Of a stretch of 64,000 nt of DNA, positions 1-6,933 are shown piece after piece. Made by a program: the position numbers and the translations under genes. The first letter of the stretch is position 1. The number at the start of each line of letters is the position of its first letter. The DNA lies in NCBI RefSeq assembly GCF_030814655.1, contig NZ_JAUSVK010000001.1:98501-162500 (forward strand). Direction: 5' to 3'. The notes beneath the pieces were generated by a model. It saw only the letters and a list, made by a program, of their open reading frames with translations. It was not told the DNA's origin and did not search any database. The DNA is from Labrys monachus (lineage in GTDB: Bacteria > Pseudomonadota > Alphaproteobacteria > Rhizobiales > Labraceae).

Positions 1-873
1 CAAATTAGCGGTGACTCGCATGTGTTCGGCAAGCGCATCGATGAATACCCGCACCTTGGCCGAGAGGCTGCGGTGGCTGGGATAGAGCGCATGGACCTCG
101 ATCGAGGCGGCGATCACATCCGGCAATACACGAACGAGATGCCCGCTCGCGACGGCCGGGCGGACGAGATAATCAGGTAAGTGACCGATCCCCGCTCCGC
201 CCTCCACCACGATCTTTTGTGCGCTTGCGTCCGGTATGATGACCCGCGGCTCTACATCGATCGCGCCGGCGTCGGCAAAGCGCCAATCGGTGCGATCCTG
301 GCGATCGACCAGGCTGTGAGCAGCCAGTTCCGCCACGGTCCTCGGCGTCCCATGCGCCGCCAGGTACTCCGGACTGGCGCAGAGCCACAAGTCCACCGAA
401 GGCAGCCGGCGAGCGATCAGCGCGGAGTCCGCCATCGGGCCGATCCGGATCGCCAAGTCTGTGTCCTTCGCTGCCAGGTCGATGCGGCGATCGTCAGCGT
501 CCAGCGCCACCTGCACCTGACTGTAGCGCGCCAAAAAGTCAGGCAGCATCGGGGCGATCACGCCCATGCCGAAGGCATGGGTCGCGTTCACGCGCAGACG
601 CCCGCGCGGCGCGCCCGCCAGTCCCTCCAGGGCTGTTTCCGCCTCAGCGATGTCATCCAGAATGCGCACGGCGTGAGTGTGAAGCAGAACCCCTGCGTCG
701 GTGAGCCGAACATGCCGTGTGGACCGTTCGACCAAGGCGGATCCGGCGGCGGCTTCCATGCGTGCCAACGCCCGGCTTACCGATGATTTGGGAAGGCCGA
801 GCGCCCGCGCGGTCGCTGATATGCCCTTCAGCTCCGCAATTCGGGCGAACACGCGAACATCGTCAAAGTTCAT
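1..873 (-). CDS. LysR-family transcriptional regulator (3' end cut by window)
   Basis: This DNA-binding regulator reads leftwards and runs off the window edge after 291 codons, so only the last few residues are missing. The N-terminus (MNFDDVRVFARIAELKG) begins the typical LysR winged helix-turn-helix, with the recognition segment around residues 18-45. It is followed by a substrate-binding domain of the LTTR type (TDLAIRIGP, VVEGGAGIGHLPDYLV). The ATG at 873 faces the epoxide hydrolase gene across 93 bp, the classic layout of a LysR regulator and its target, so control of that gene is likely but inferred. The effector is unknown. Confidence 0.9.
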   Translation of the reverse strand, partial: MNFDDVRVFARIAELKGISATARALGLPKSSVSRALARMEAAAGSALVERSTRHVRLTDAGVLLHTHAVRILDDIAEAETALEGLAGAPRGRLRVNATHAFGMGVIAPMLPDFLARYSQVQVALDADDRRIDLAAKDTDLAIRIGPMADSALIARRLPSVDLWLCASPEYLAAHGTPRTVAELAAHSLVDRQDRTDWRFADAGAIDVEPRVIIPDASAQKIVVEGGAGIGHLPDYLVRPAVASGHLVRVLPDVIAASIEVHALYPSHRSLSAKVRVFIDALAEHMRVTANL

Positions 874-966
874 TGCCTCGTTCCTCAGGTGGAACGCTGA
901 GTGCCACTCTGCACGTCTAATCCTTTTTTCCGGAACAAGATACATCGGAGCGGTGAAAGGATCCCC

Positions 967-2241
967 ATGCCGCCAGCCTCTGACTCCACGCCCAAACCCG
1001 GCGAACTGGATCGCCGCGCGTTCCTTGCGCTTGCCGCCGTCCTCGCGATGCCCGCCGCCTCCCCAGCCTTTGGAGAAACGACCATGACCGCAACGATCAA
1101 GCCCTTCCATCTGGCTATTCCAGACAGCGTGCTCGTGGATTTGCGTGAGCGCTTGTCCAAAACCCGATGGCCGGATCGCGAAACGGTCGCCGACACCAGC
1201 CAGGGGCCTCAGCTGGCGAAAGTACAAGCGCTCTGCGAGCATTGGCGCACCCGCTACGATTGGCGGGCCTGCGAGGCTCTGCTGAACAGCCTTGGCCAAC
1301 ACATGGCGACGATTGACGGCCAGGAGCTCTATTTCCTCCACGTCCGCTCGCCTGAGCCCGACGCCCTGCCGCTCTTAATGATGCACGGCTGGCCGGGCTC
1401 GGTGCTTGAGTTCCGCAAGGTGATCGGTCCCTTGACCGATCCGGCCGCGCACGGCGGCGCCCCCCGCCGCGCCTTCCACATCGTTGCGCCCGCGATGCCC
1501 GGCTTCGGGTTCTCGGGCAAGCCGGCCTCGACCGGTTGCGGCCTGCCCCAGATCGCCGACCTCTACATCAAACTGATGGCGCAACTCGGCTACCTCCGCT
1601 GGGGCATGCAAGGCGGCGACCTGGGCGCCGGCGTCGCTGACGCCATTGCGCGCAAGACGCCTGCGGGCCTGGTTGGGACCCACCTCAATTTCGCCATGGT
1701 CATGCCGACGCCTGAGGAAATGGCGGAAGCATCGCCTGAGGAAAAGGCGATGCTCGGCGACGCCAAGCACTTCTGGGACGATCTTTCCGGTTACGCCAAG
1801 GAACAATCCACGCGTCCGCAGACGATCGGCTATTCGCTGGCGGATTCGCCGTCCGGGCTGGCGGCCTGGATCTACGCTATGTTCCAGGACACCGGCGGCA
1901 CGCGCGGGAACGCTGAGGGGTCTTTCTCTCTCGACGAGATTCTTGACGACATCATGCTTTATTGGCTTCCCAACACTGGCGCGTCCGCCGCCCGGCTCTA
2001 CTGGGAGCTCTCCAAGGCTGGCGGACCGGCAGGCGGACAGCCCAAAGGTCCGATCGCCGTGCCAACAGGCTTCACAATGCTGAAGGGCGAGCACGTCCGC
2101 ATCTCGAAGCGATGGGCCGAAAAACGCTATTCCGACGTGATTTACTTCAACGGCGAGAATGACGGCGGCCACTTCGCAGCGCTTGAGCGGCCTGAGGTGC
2201 TTGTGGACGACATCCGCGCCACCTTTGCCCGCCTGAGCTAG
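967..2241 (+). CDS. Epoxide hydrolase family alpha/beta hydrolase, TAT-exported
   Basis: A 424-residue protein of the microsomal/juvenile-hormone epoxide hydrolase type, which would open epoxides by hydrolysis. Residues 15-36 hold a twin-arginine-like leader (LDRRAFLALAAVLA...PAFG), so export to the periplasm is likely. An N-terminal EHN domain follows (FHLAIPDSVLVDLRERLSKTRWPD). The oxyanion loop HGWPGS is at 140-145, the nucleophile Asp is in GGDLG near residue 218, and the C-terminal catalytic His is in GGHFAALERPE. The ATG at 967 is preferred over a GTG at 901 because of the ribosome-binding site GAAAGGA just upstream and because the leader then starts near the N-terminus. It is divergent from the LysR gene. 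The substrate cannot be read from sequence. Confidence 0.88.
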   Translation: MPPASDSTPKPGELDRRAFLALAAVLAMPAASPAFGETTMTATIKPFHLAIPDSVLVDLRERLSKTRWPDRETVADTSQGPQLAKVQALCEHWRTRYDWRACEALLNSLGQHMATIDGQELYFLHVRSPEPDALPLLMMHGWPGSVLEFRKVIGPLTDPAAHGGAPRRAFHIVAPAMPGFGFSGKPASTGCGLPQIADLYIKLMAQLGYLRWGMQGGDLGAGVADAIARKTPAGLVGTHLNFAMVMPTPEEMAEASPEEKAMLGDAKHFWDDLSGYAKEQSTRPQTIGYSLADSPSGLAAWIYAMFQDTGGTRGNAEGSFSLDEILDDIMLYWLPNTGASAARLYWELSKAGGPAGGQPKGPIAVPTGFTMLKGEHVRISKRWAEKRYSDVIYFNGENDGGHFAALERPEVLVDDIRATFARLS

Positions 2242-2308
2242 GAGGCGCTGATCCCATGAGCGTGCAATCAGCCGATCCGACGGCGGCCTATGTCCGGTGC
2301 CGGGCGGC

Positions 2309-2429
2309 GGAAGGTTCCTGACCAGGGGGACTGAGGGCGGTGAAGGCGGAAGCGGCGCTCTCGATCCTCGCCTTCAACATCCTCCTCGCCGTCAACGCCT
2401 TCGGAACGAAGGCAATAGCCCCGAGCTGA
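2309..2429 (+). pseudogene. Degenerate transposase C-terminus (IS remnant)
   Basis: Two reading frames joined by a one-base shift at a run of Gs (about 2325-2330) give GRFLTRG followed by LRAVKAEAALSILAFN and a tail ending at TGA 2427-2429. This resembles the C-terminal end of DDE transposases of the IS4/IS1182 type, whose last helix reads roughly like FLTRG..KV..E.AL..LAYN. No upstream transposase domain or terminal repeat is visible. Family assignment is by eye only. Confidence 0.4.
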
Positions 2430-2805
2430 GGCGCGACCGCGCCCGTCGCAAGCCGACCGCTCGCAGCGACAGTTTTGGCACAGCCTGGGGGAAGCCCGCG
2501 GCTGGCGCCTGCTGTTCGGCGAGAACGCCCGGCCGTGGCTCGTTCTGCCTTGGGGCGAGGACCGGCTCGACCGCCTCGCGCCGAAGGAGCACGCCGTGCG
2601 GCTGCGGCGCCTGCTCGAACAGGCCGCCGGCTCGGGCGAGCCGGTGATCGGGACATATCGGCCGCATCGCGCCGCCGGCCCGATGGCGTGCGACCTGCTG
2701 GCGGCGCTGCTCGCCGACGATCACCGCCACATCGATGCGATGTTCTGCGCCCTTGCCGCGCGCCATCCGGCACCGGACCGGGCGGCTGACGTTCGAGGCT
2801 TGCCT
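2419..2805 (+). pseudogene. Coding-like fragment without a start, unknown
   Basis: Directly after the transposase tail there is an open frame with protein-like composition (FWHSLGEARGWRLLFGE, PWLVLPWGEDRLDRLAPKEHAVRLRRLLEQ, DLLAALLADDHRHIDAMFCALAARH). It has no convincing start codon or ribosome-binding site. It stops looking protein-like at about 2805, exactly where the opposing gene ends. It may be the surviving 3' part of a gene broken by the transposon, or chance coding in GC-rich DNA. Together with the transposase tail it fills the otherwise gene-free 2242-2806. Confidence 0.25.
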
Positions 2806-2806
2806 T

Positions 2807-3865
2807 TCAGCGGGCGCTGCGCATTTCGCGCAGGCCGATGGCAAGATAGTCGGCAGACCTCGCCGGCCATTTGCCGGGCTCGCGGACGACCGGGTCGAGA
2901 AGGTGGCGGATGGAGATGCGGGCGCGCACCAGGGCGCGGAAGCCCTTGTAGAAGGCGACGAGGCGGGCCGGGGCGATGTCGCCGGTGGCGCGCCGGTAGG
3001 ACTGGAACAATATCCTCTCGATCTGCGGCGCGCCGAGGCGCGCGCATTCCATCGACAGGAAGGCAATCTCGTCGACGGGATCGAGGAGACGCAGCCCGCG
3101 GCTGAATTCCAGGCAGTCGATGATGCAGGGTTCGGGCCCGAGGCAGACATGCTCGGGCCGCAGGTCGCCATGGCCCTCGACGAAACGCCCTTCCAGGAAG
3201 CGCCGCCGGAAAAGGGCCTCGTTCGCGGCGATGAAGGCCCGCAATCGCAGGGCCAGGCGTTGCGCCGCATGGAGGAGCATCGGGTTGCCGGCATTGTCGA
3301 AATCGTCGAGAGCGGTGTCGATTTCCCGGCCGAGCAGGTCCCTTGCATGGCGGGCCGGCACGCGGACGGGCGGCGCTTTGCGGAAGAAGCCGGCGAGCCT
3401 GCCGCCAAGGCCGCGGATCTCCCCCTCGGTCCAGCGCCCTTCCAGCAGGCATCGCTCCAGCATGCGCCGGGCGGGAAGCCGCGTCATCTCCACGATCCAG
3501 TCGACGACGGGGCCGGCACCGCCGAGGGCGAGGCGGCCGGCGGTGTCGAGCGTGAGCGGAACGACGGCGCGGTAGACCTCCGGCGCGAGCCGCCGGTTCA
3601 GGCGCAGCTCCGTCTCGCAATTGCGCCGCCGCAGCTCTATCGTCGTGAAGTCGAAGAATGGCCCCTTGACGCGCTTCTTCAGCTTGTAGACCCGCTCCGG
3701 CATCATGAAGAGCCAGGAATAATGCGTCTCCAGCACCTCGACCGTCCGGGGCCTGCCGGCATAGCTGTCCCGGTTCGAGAGGAACGCCACGATCGCGCCG
3801 GCCTCGACGCCCGGCATCGGGCCGGGCGGCGACCTGCAAGAGGTGATCCGAGCGGTGAGAGTCAT
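2807..3865 (-). CDS. Aminoglycoside phosphotransferase-like protein (COG2187)
   Basis: About 352 residues. It matches the N-terminal half of the COG2187 'aminoglycoside phosphotransferase family enzymes'. Visible family stretches are IVAFLSNRDSYAG, VEVLETHYSWLFM, YKLKKRVKGPFFDF, ELRLNRRLAPEVYRAVVPL and the kinase-like catalytic loop VEGHGDLRPEHVCLG with CIIDCLEFSRGLR. Many relatives carry an extra C-terminal P-loop kinase domain, which is absent here. The true substrate of this family is unknown, and antibiotic phosphorylation should not be assumed. The ATG at 3865 is chosen (3817 is an alternative). Ribosome-binding sites are weak at both. A perfect FixK/FNR-type box lies upstream at 4044-4057. 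Confidence 0.82.
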   Translation of the reverse strand: MTLTARITSCRSPPGPMPGVEAGAIVAFLSNRDSYAGRPRTVEVLETHYSWLFMMPERVYKLKKRVKGPFFDFTTIELRRRNCETELRLNRRLAPEVYRAVVPLTLDTAGRLALGGAGPVVDWIVEMTRLPARRMLERCLLEGRWTEGEIRGLGGRLAGFFRKAPPVRVPARHARDLLGREIDTALDDFDNAGNPMLLHAAQRLALRLRAFIAANEALFRRRFLEGRFVEGHGDLRPEHVCLGPEPCIIDCLEFSRGLRLLDPVDEIAFLSMECARLGAPQIERILFQSYRRATGDIAPARLVAFYKGFRALVRARISIRHLLDPVVREPGKWPARSADYLAIGLREMRSAR

Positions 3866-4043
3866 GGCCGGCGATCGACATCGGCGGGATGCGCGATTGC
3901 CGCGTCCCTTCGGGAGCGCCGATTGAGCGTCGGCGCGAGGCTGGCCGCATTGCTGCAGATCAAGACGGGCTGCCGCCATGCACGATCCCGCCATGGCTGG
4001 CTGGCCGGCGGCGCTGCGGAGGGGGCGCGCGAGGCCGGAACCG

Positions 4044-4057
4044 TTGATGCATATCAA
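4044..4057. promoter_or_regulatory. FixK/FNR-type box (perfect palindrome)
   Basis: TTGATGCATATCAA is an exact TTGAT-N4-ATCAA site as bound by FNR, FixK and related Crp-family regulators of low-oxygen genes. It lies in the divergent region between the phosphotransferase gene (start 3865) and the gene at 4155, about 104 bp before the latter start. Activation in either or both directions is possible. Confidence 0.75.
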
Positions 4058-4154
4058 ACCGGGCAGGCGGCTGAATGCTACCCTTTTTGCGTTCATCGCG
4101 GCGCGCGGCTGAACCGCGGCGTAGAGCGTCGCTCGTCTCAAGGCAGGATCGATC

Positions 4155-4571
4155 ATGCCCTCATCGCGTACACAGGAAGTCCACACTCGCACGATGGCAG
4201 CCCGCAAGCTGCACCGTCCGGTGAAGTCGAAATTGGAAGCGGCGATCGAACGCGCCCACCAGGCCGGACTGCGCGTCAACAATCTCTTCGAAACGGCGGA
4301 AGGCTGGCGGGCGAGCCTCACGGACGGCTTCCGGTTTTTTCCGTTCGGGGACGGCGGGACTGCACGCGAGGCGGTGGCAGCGTCCCTCGCGATCGCACTG
4401 CGCCTCGGCCATCGGCATGTGCGGCGGGTGGCGCCGGTTCAGGCCGGTGAGGAGCGTGCGGAGTCCGCCCCGGCCGAGGAGGGCGGCGAGCATCCGGCCG
4501 AGCCGTCGTCTTCGTCCACCGGCGAACAGGCGCAGGCCCGGCCGGCCCTGACCCTGGCGCACACACGATGA
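4155..4571 (+). CDS. Hypothetical protein
   Basis: 138 residues, no family recognised. The N-terminal part (about 20-80) is ordered-looking (KSKLEAAIERAHQAGLRVNNLFETAEGWRASLTDGFRFFPFGDGGTA, split here by eye into a helix and a small beta segment). The tail from about 100 is rich in Glu, Pro and Ser and probably disordered. ATG 4155 has AGGATCG a few bases upstream. It starts 97 bp after the FixK/FNR box and ends 37 bp before the CDP-archaeol-synthase-like gene, so the two probably share a transcript. Confidence 0.6.
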   Translation: MPSSRTQEVHTRTMAARKLHRPVKSKLEAAIERAHQAGLRVNNLFETAEGWRASLTDGFRFFPFGDGGTAREAVAASLAIALRLGHRHVRRVAPVQAGEERAESAPAEEGGEHPAEPSSSSTGEQAQARPALTLAHTR

Positions 4572-4608
4572 TCCCGATGATCCGCCGTCCGCCCGCGAAG
4601 ACACCGCC

Positions 4609-5100
4609 GTGAACGACTGGTTCCTGCTGCTTCGCCTGCTCGTGCTGCTCGGAGTCGCAAACAGCATGCCGATGTTCGCCAAGACGCTGTTCGGCGATCG
4701 CTGCGCCGCGCCGCTCGACGGAGGGGTGATCCTCTCCGACGGCCGGCCTTTGTTCGGGTCCTCGAAGACCTTTCGTGGCCTCCTCGTGTCGCTCGCATGC
4801 ACCACGCTGGCATCGGCGGTCCTCGGCTTGGGCTGGGCCAACGGCGCCATCATCGCGGCGGGGGCGATGGCGGGCGATCTCGCCGCGAGCTTCATCAAGC
4901 GGCGACATGGTGTGAAGGTGCATGGCCAGGCCTTCGGCCTCGACCAGATTCCCGAGGCTCTGGTGCCGCTCCTGCTGGTCGGCTTGCGGCTCGGCCTCTG
5001 CTGGACCTCCGTCGCGCTGCTGCTCGCCCTCTTCGTGGTGCTGGAGGTCCTGCTGTCCCGCCTGCTGTTCAGGCTCGGCCTGCGCGAGCAGCCCTTCTGA
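4609..5100 (+). CDS. CDP-archaeol synthase-like membrane protein (CarS family)
   Basis: 163 residues, almost entirely hydrophobic, with about four to five membrane segments. It carries the two conserved stretches of the CarS/DUF46 family: DGGVILSDGRPLFGSSKTFRG near residues 38-58 and GDLAASFIKRRHGVKVHG with FGLDQIPE near 88-115. In archaea CarS transfers CTP to unsaturated archaetidic acid to make CDP-archaeol. Bacterial members exist but their substrate is unsettled, so an isoprenoid or unusual lipid acceptor is only a possibility. The start is GTG at 4609. It lies in a small group with a phosphotransferase-like gene and a ribosome-hibernation gene, downstream of a FixK/FNR box. Confidence 0.85.
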   Translation: MNDWFLLLRLLVLLGVANSMPMFAKTLFGDRCAAPLDGGVILSDGRPLFGSSKTFRGLLVSLACTTLASAVLGLGWANGAIIAAGAMAGDLAASFIKRRHGVKVHGQAFGLDQIPEALVPLLLVGLRLGLCWTSVALLLALFVVLEVLLSRLLFRLGLREQPF

Positions 5101-5175
5101 TCGGCGGGCCGGACGGGCAACGCTCCCGCCACCCGCCCGAAAAAGGGCGCAAGGTGGGGGCGGTGCTCTGCATCC

Positions 5176-5742
5176 CTATTCGAGGTGATGCTTGCCGATC
5201 AGGCGCACCGTGCTCGCCTGGGCGCCCTTCTCGCCTTGCTCTTCGACGAAACGGACCTCCGAGCCGACGGCCATGCGGTCGAAAGCGCCGTCGAGAACCG
5301 CATTGCGATGGAAATAGATCTCCTGGCCGTCGGCCGTCTCGATGAAGCCGCAATCCTCGCCGGCGAGGAATTTCGTCACGCGGCCATGGCTTTCCACCGC
5401 ATGGGTCTTCACCTCGCCCTGCAGGTCGCGCACGGCGTCCTCGACCTGGCGCCGCGCGGTGCCGAACGCGTCTCTGAGTGCAACCAGGGCATGTTCGTGT
5501 TCCGGGGCCGCCTCGCGGGCGGTGTGGACGACGATGTCCTTGCGGCCCGGCATGGCGATGCGCAAGTTGACCTCGAAGGTGTCGCCATGGCGATGGCGCG
5601 TCTGCGGGCCGCTGATCACCACGCTGCAGCTCGTCATCCGGTCGTCGAATTTTTCCAGATGCTTCAGCTGCCGGTCGAGTTCGGCCCTGACGGCATCCGA
5701 ACTCTCGCAATGCCTGAAGGTGATGTCGATGGGAACCTGCAT
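5176..5742 (-). CDS. Ribosome hibernation factor (HPF/RaiA) fused to a cold-shock domain
   Basis: 188 residues. Residues 1-105 form the HPF/RaiA (sigma-54 modulation) fold that binds the 30S decoding centre (MQVPIDITFRHCESSDAVRAEL start, then HLEKFDDRMTSCSVVISGP). Residues about 114-188 are a CspA-type domain with both RNA-binding signatures (GRVTKFLAGEDCGFIE and EIYFHRNAV). The fusion suggests a ribosome-parking factor that also grips RNA. ATG 5742 follows a strong TGGAGG site. A FixK/FNR-type box is at 5900-5913 upstream, which fits use in energy-poor, low-oxygen cells. Confidence 0.9.
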   Translation of the reverse strand: MQVPIDITFRHCESSDAVRAELDRQLKHLEKFDDRMTSCSVVISGPQTRHRHGDTFEVNLRIAMPGRKDIVVHTAREAAPEHEHALVALRDAFGTARRQVEDAVRDLQGEVKTHAVESHGRVTKFLAGEDCGFIETADGQEIYFHRNAVLDGAFDRMAVGSEVRFVEEQGEKGAQASTVRLIGKHHLE

Positions 5743-6161
5743 GGCGAACCTCCAGCGTTCGAGCCGGCCTCGCGCGCGTCGTTCGGTCGGGCGAGCGAAA
5801 CGGGCGATGTCTCTACCGAACATTTGTCGTCCGTTCCGGGGCGGAACGGCTTGCGCCAGATCAAGTCTCCCGGCCGGTTCCCGCCGATCATGCGCGGGCT
5901 TGATCCAGGTCAATGCGGCCATGTCCGACCTGCGGCAAGCATAAGTCGCGTCACGCCGAGGCAGATTGGCGACGTACGGCGGTGAAACGTTCTCCGGGAC
6001 GCGGATGCGCCCATGCCACGAACCAGTCGTCCGTTGACGTGTGATGACAGGCCCGCAGATTCCTACCGAGCGCCCCGGGAGAAATCCAAGGGTGGAAGGC
6101 AAGGGGCTGCGGGCTTTGTCGTCGTCGTCGGCGCGCCATCCGGCCGGCGCTCGAACGCTGC
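5743..6161. other. Intergenic region upstream of the HPF-cold-shock gene
   Basis: A 419-bp stretch without a supported gene. It separates the start of the HPF gene from the 3' end of the racemase-like gene, so its only evident role is as the long leader and promoter of the former. The only motif identified is the FixK/FNR-type box at 5900-5913. Confidence 0.5.
5900..5913 (-). promoter_or_regulatory. FixK/FNR-type box upstream of HPF-cold-shock gene
   Basis: On the minus strand it reads TTGACCTGGATCAA, one mismatch from TTGAT-N4-ATCAA. Its centre is about 164 bp before the ATG at 5742. A class II position would put the transcript start near 5865. No plus-strand gene starts nearby, so the HPF gene is the only plausible target. 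Confidence 0.65.
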
Positions 6162-6920
6162 TTACGGGCGCGGGCCGTCGCGATGCTCGATGCGGGCGGC
6201 GAGGCGCCGTTCGATCCCCGAGGTGGGCTTGGCCGGCGGCCTGCGGAAGGAGCCGGCGACGGCCTTGCGCGGGCCGAGCGCGACGAGAGCCTCCGCCTGC
6301 TTCACGGCGGCGGCCACGGGATCGATGATCGGCACGGGAATGCGGTGGCGCTCGCGGCGCGCCAGGCCGGCGAGCGGTGCGCCGCCGAAGACGAGGCAGT
6401 CGGCCTCGCTGTCGCGCACGACCCGCACGGCCAGCTCGACCAGCACCTCGCTCGTCCCCTGCGGATCACCGGCGACATCGGCGAAGGAGAGTTCGAGCGC
6501 GAAGACGCCGGCGCAGCGCGAGGTCATGCCGTTGAGGGCGACGCAGTCGCGATACCAGCCGACCAGGCTGGAGGAGAAGGTGACGATGGCGAAGCGCTGT
6601 CCGAGCATGCAGGCCGTGAGCATCGCCGCCTCCGACACGCCGACGACCGGAAAGTCGAAAAGCTCCCTGGCGGCGAGCAGGCCGGGATCGCCGAAGGCGG
6701 CGATGATCGCCGCGTCGATCTCGTCGGCGTGGCCGGCCAGCATTTCGAGCGCGATGGCGCCCCCGATCTGCGCTTCCGCCCGGGTCGAGATATAGGGCAT
6801 GCCGCGGCCGGCGGTGACCGGCAGGAGCTCGGTGCCCGGCGCCGCGACGGCGCGGCCGGCCTCCGCCATCAGGTCGGTCACCGTTCCCGTCGTGTTGGGA
6901 TTGAGCAGCAGGATGTGCAA
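6162..6920 (-). CDS. Asp/Glu/hydantoin racemase family protein lacking both catalytic cysteines
   Basis: 252 residues with the family start MHILLLNPNTTGTVTDLM and fold landmarks AAFGDPGLLAARE (71-86) and CLVFGGAPLAGL (175-186). In hydantoin and Asp/Glu racemases two cysteines at these places deprotonate the substrate from opposite faces. Here the first is Ala75 (AAFGDPG instead of ACFGDPG) and the second is Gly180 (FGGAP instead of LGCAG). It is therefore probably not a classical two-base racemase, and may be a lyase or an isomerase using other residues. It is the last gene of the ABC transporter-amidase operon, 13 bp after the amidase. Confidence 0.82.
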   Translation of the reverse strand: MHILLLNPNTTGTVTDLMAEAGRAVAAPGTELLPVTAGRGMPYISTRAEAQIGGAIALEMLAGHADEIDAAIIAAFGDPGLLAARELFDFPVVGVSEAAMLTACMLGQRFAIVTFSSSLVGWYRDCVALNGMTSRCAGVFALELSFADVAGDPQGTSEVLVELAVRVVRDSEADCLVFGGAPLAGLARRERHRIPVPIIDPVAAAVKQAEALVALGPRKAVAGSFRRPPAKPTSGIERRLAARIEHRDGPRP

Positions 6921-6933
6921 ATGCGTCTCCGGA

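Noticed and set aside
2807..3865. Antibiotic-resistance kinase
   Set aside because: COG2187 members share the kinase-like fold but are not the known aminoglycoside-modifying enzymes. The low-oxygen context argues for a housekeeping role.
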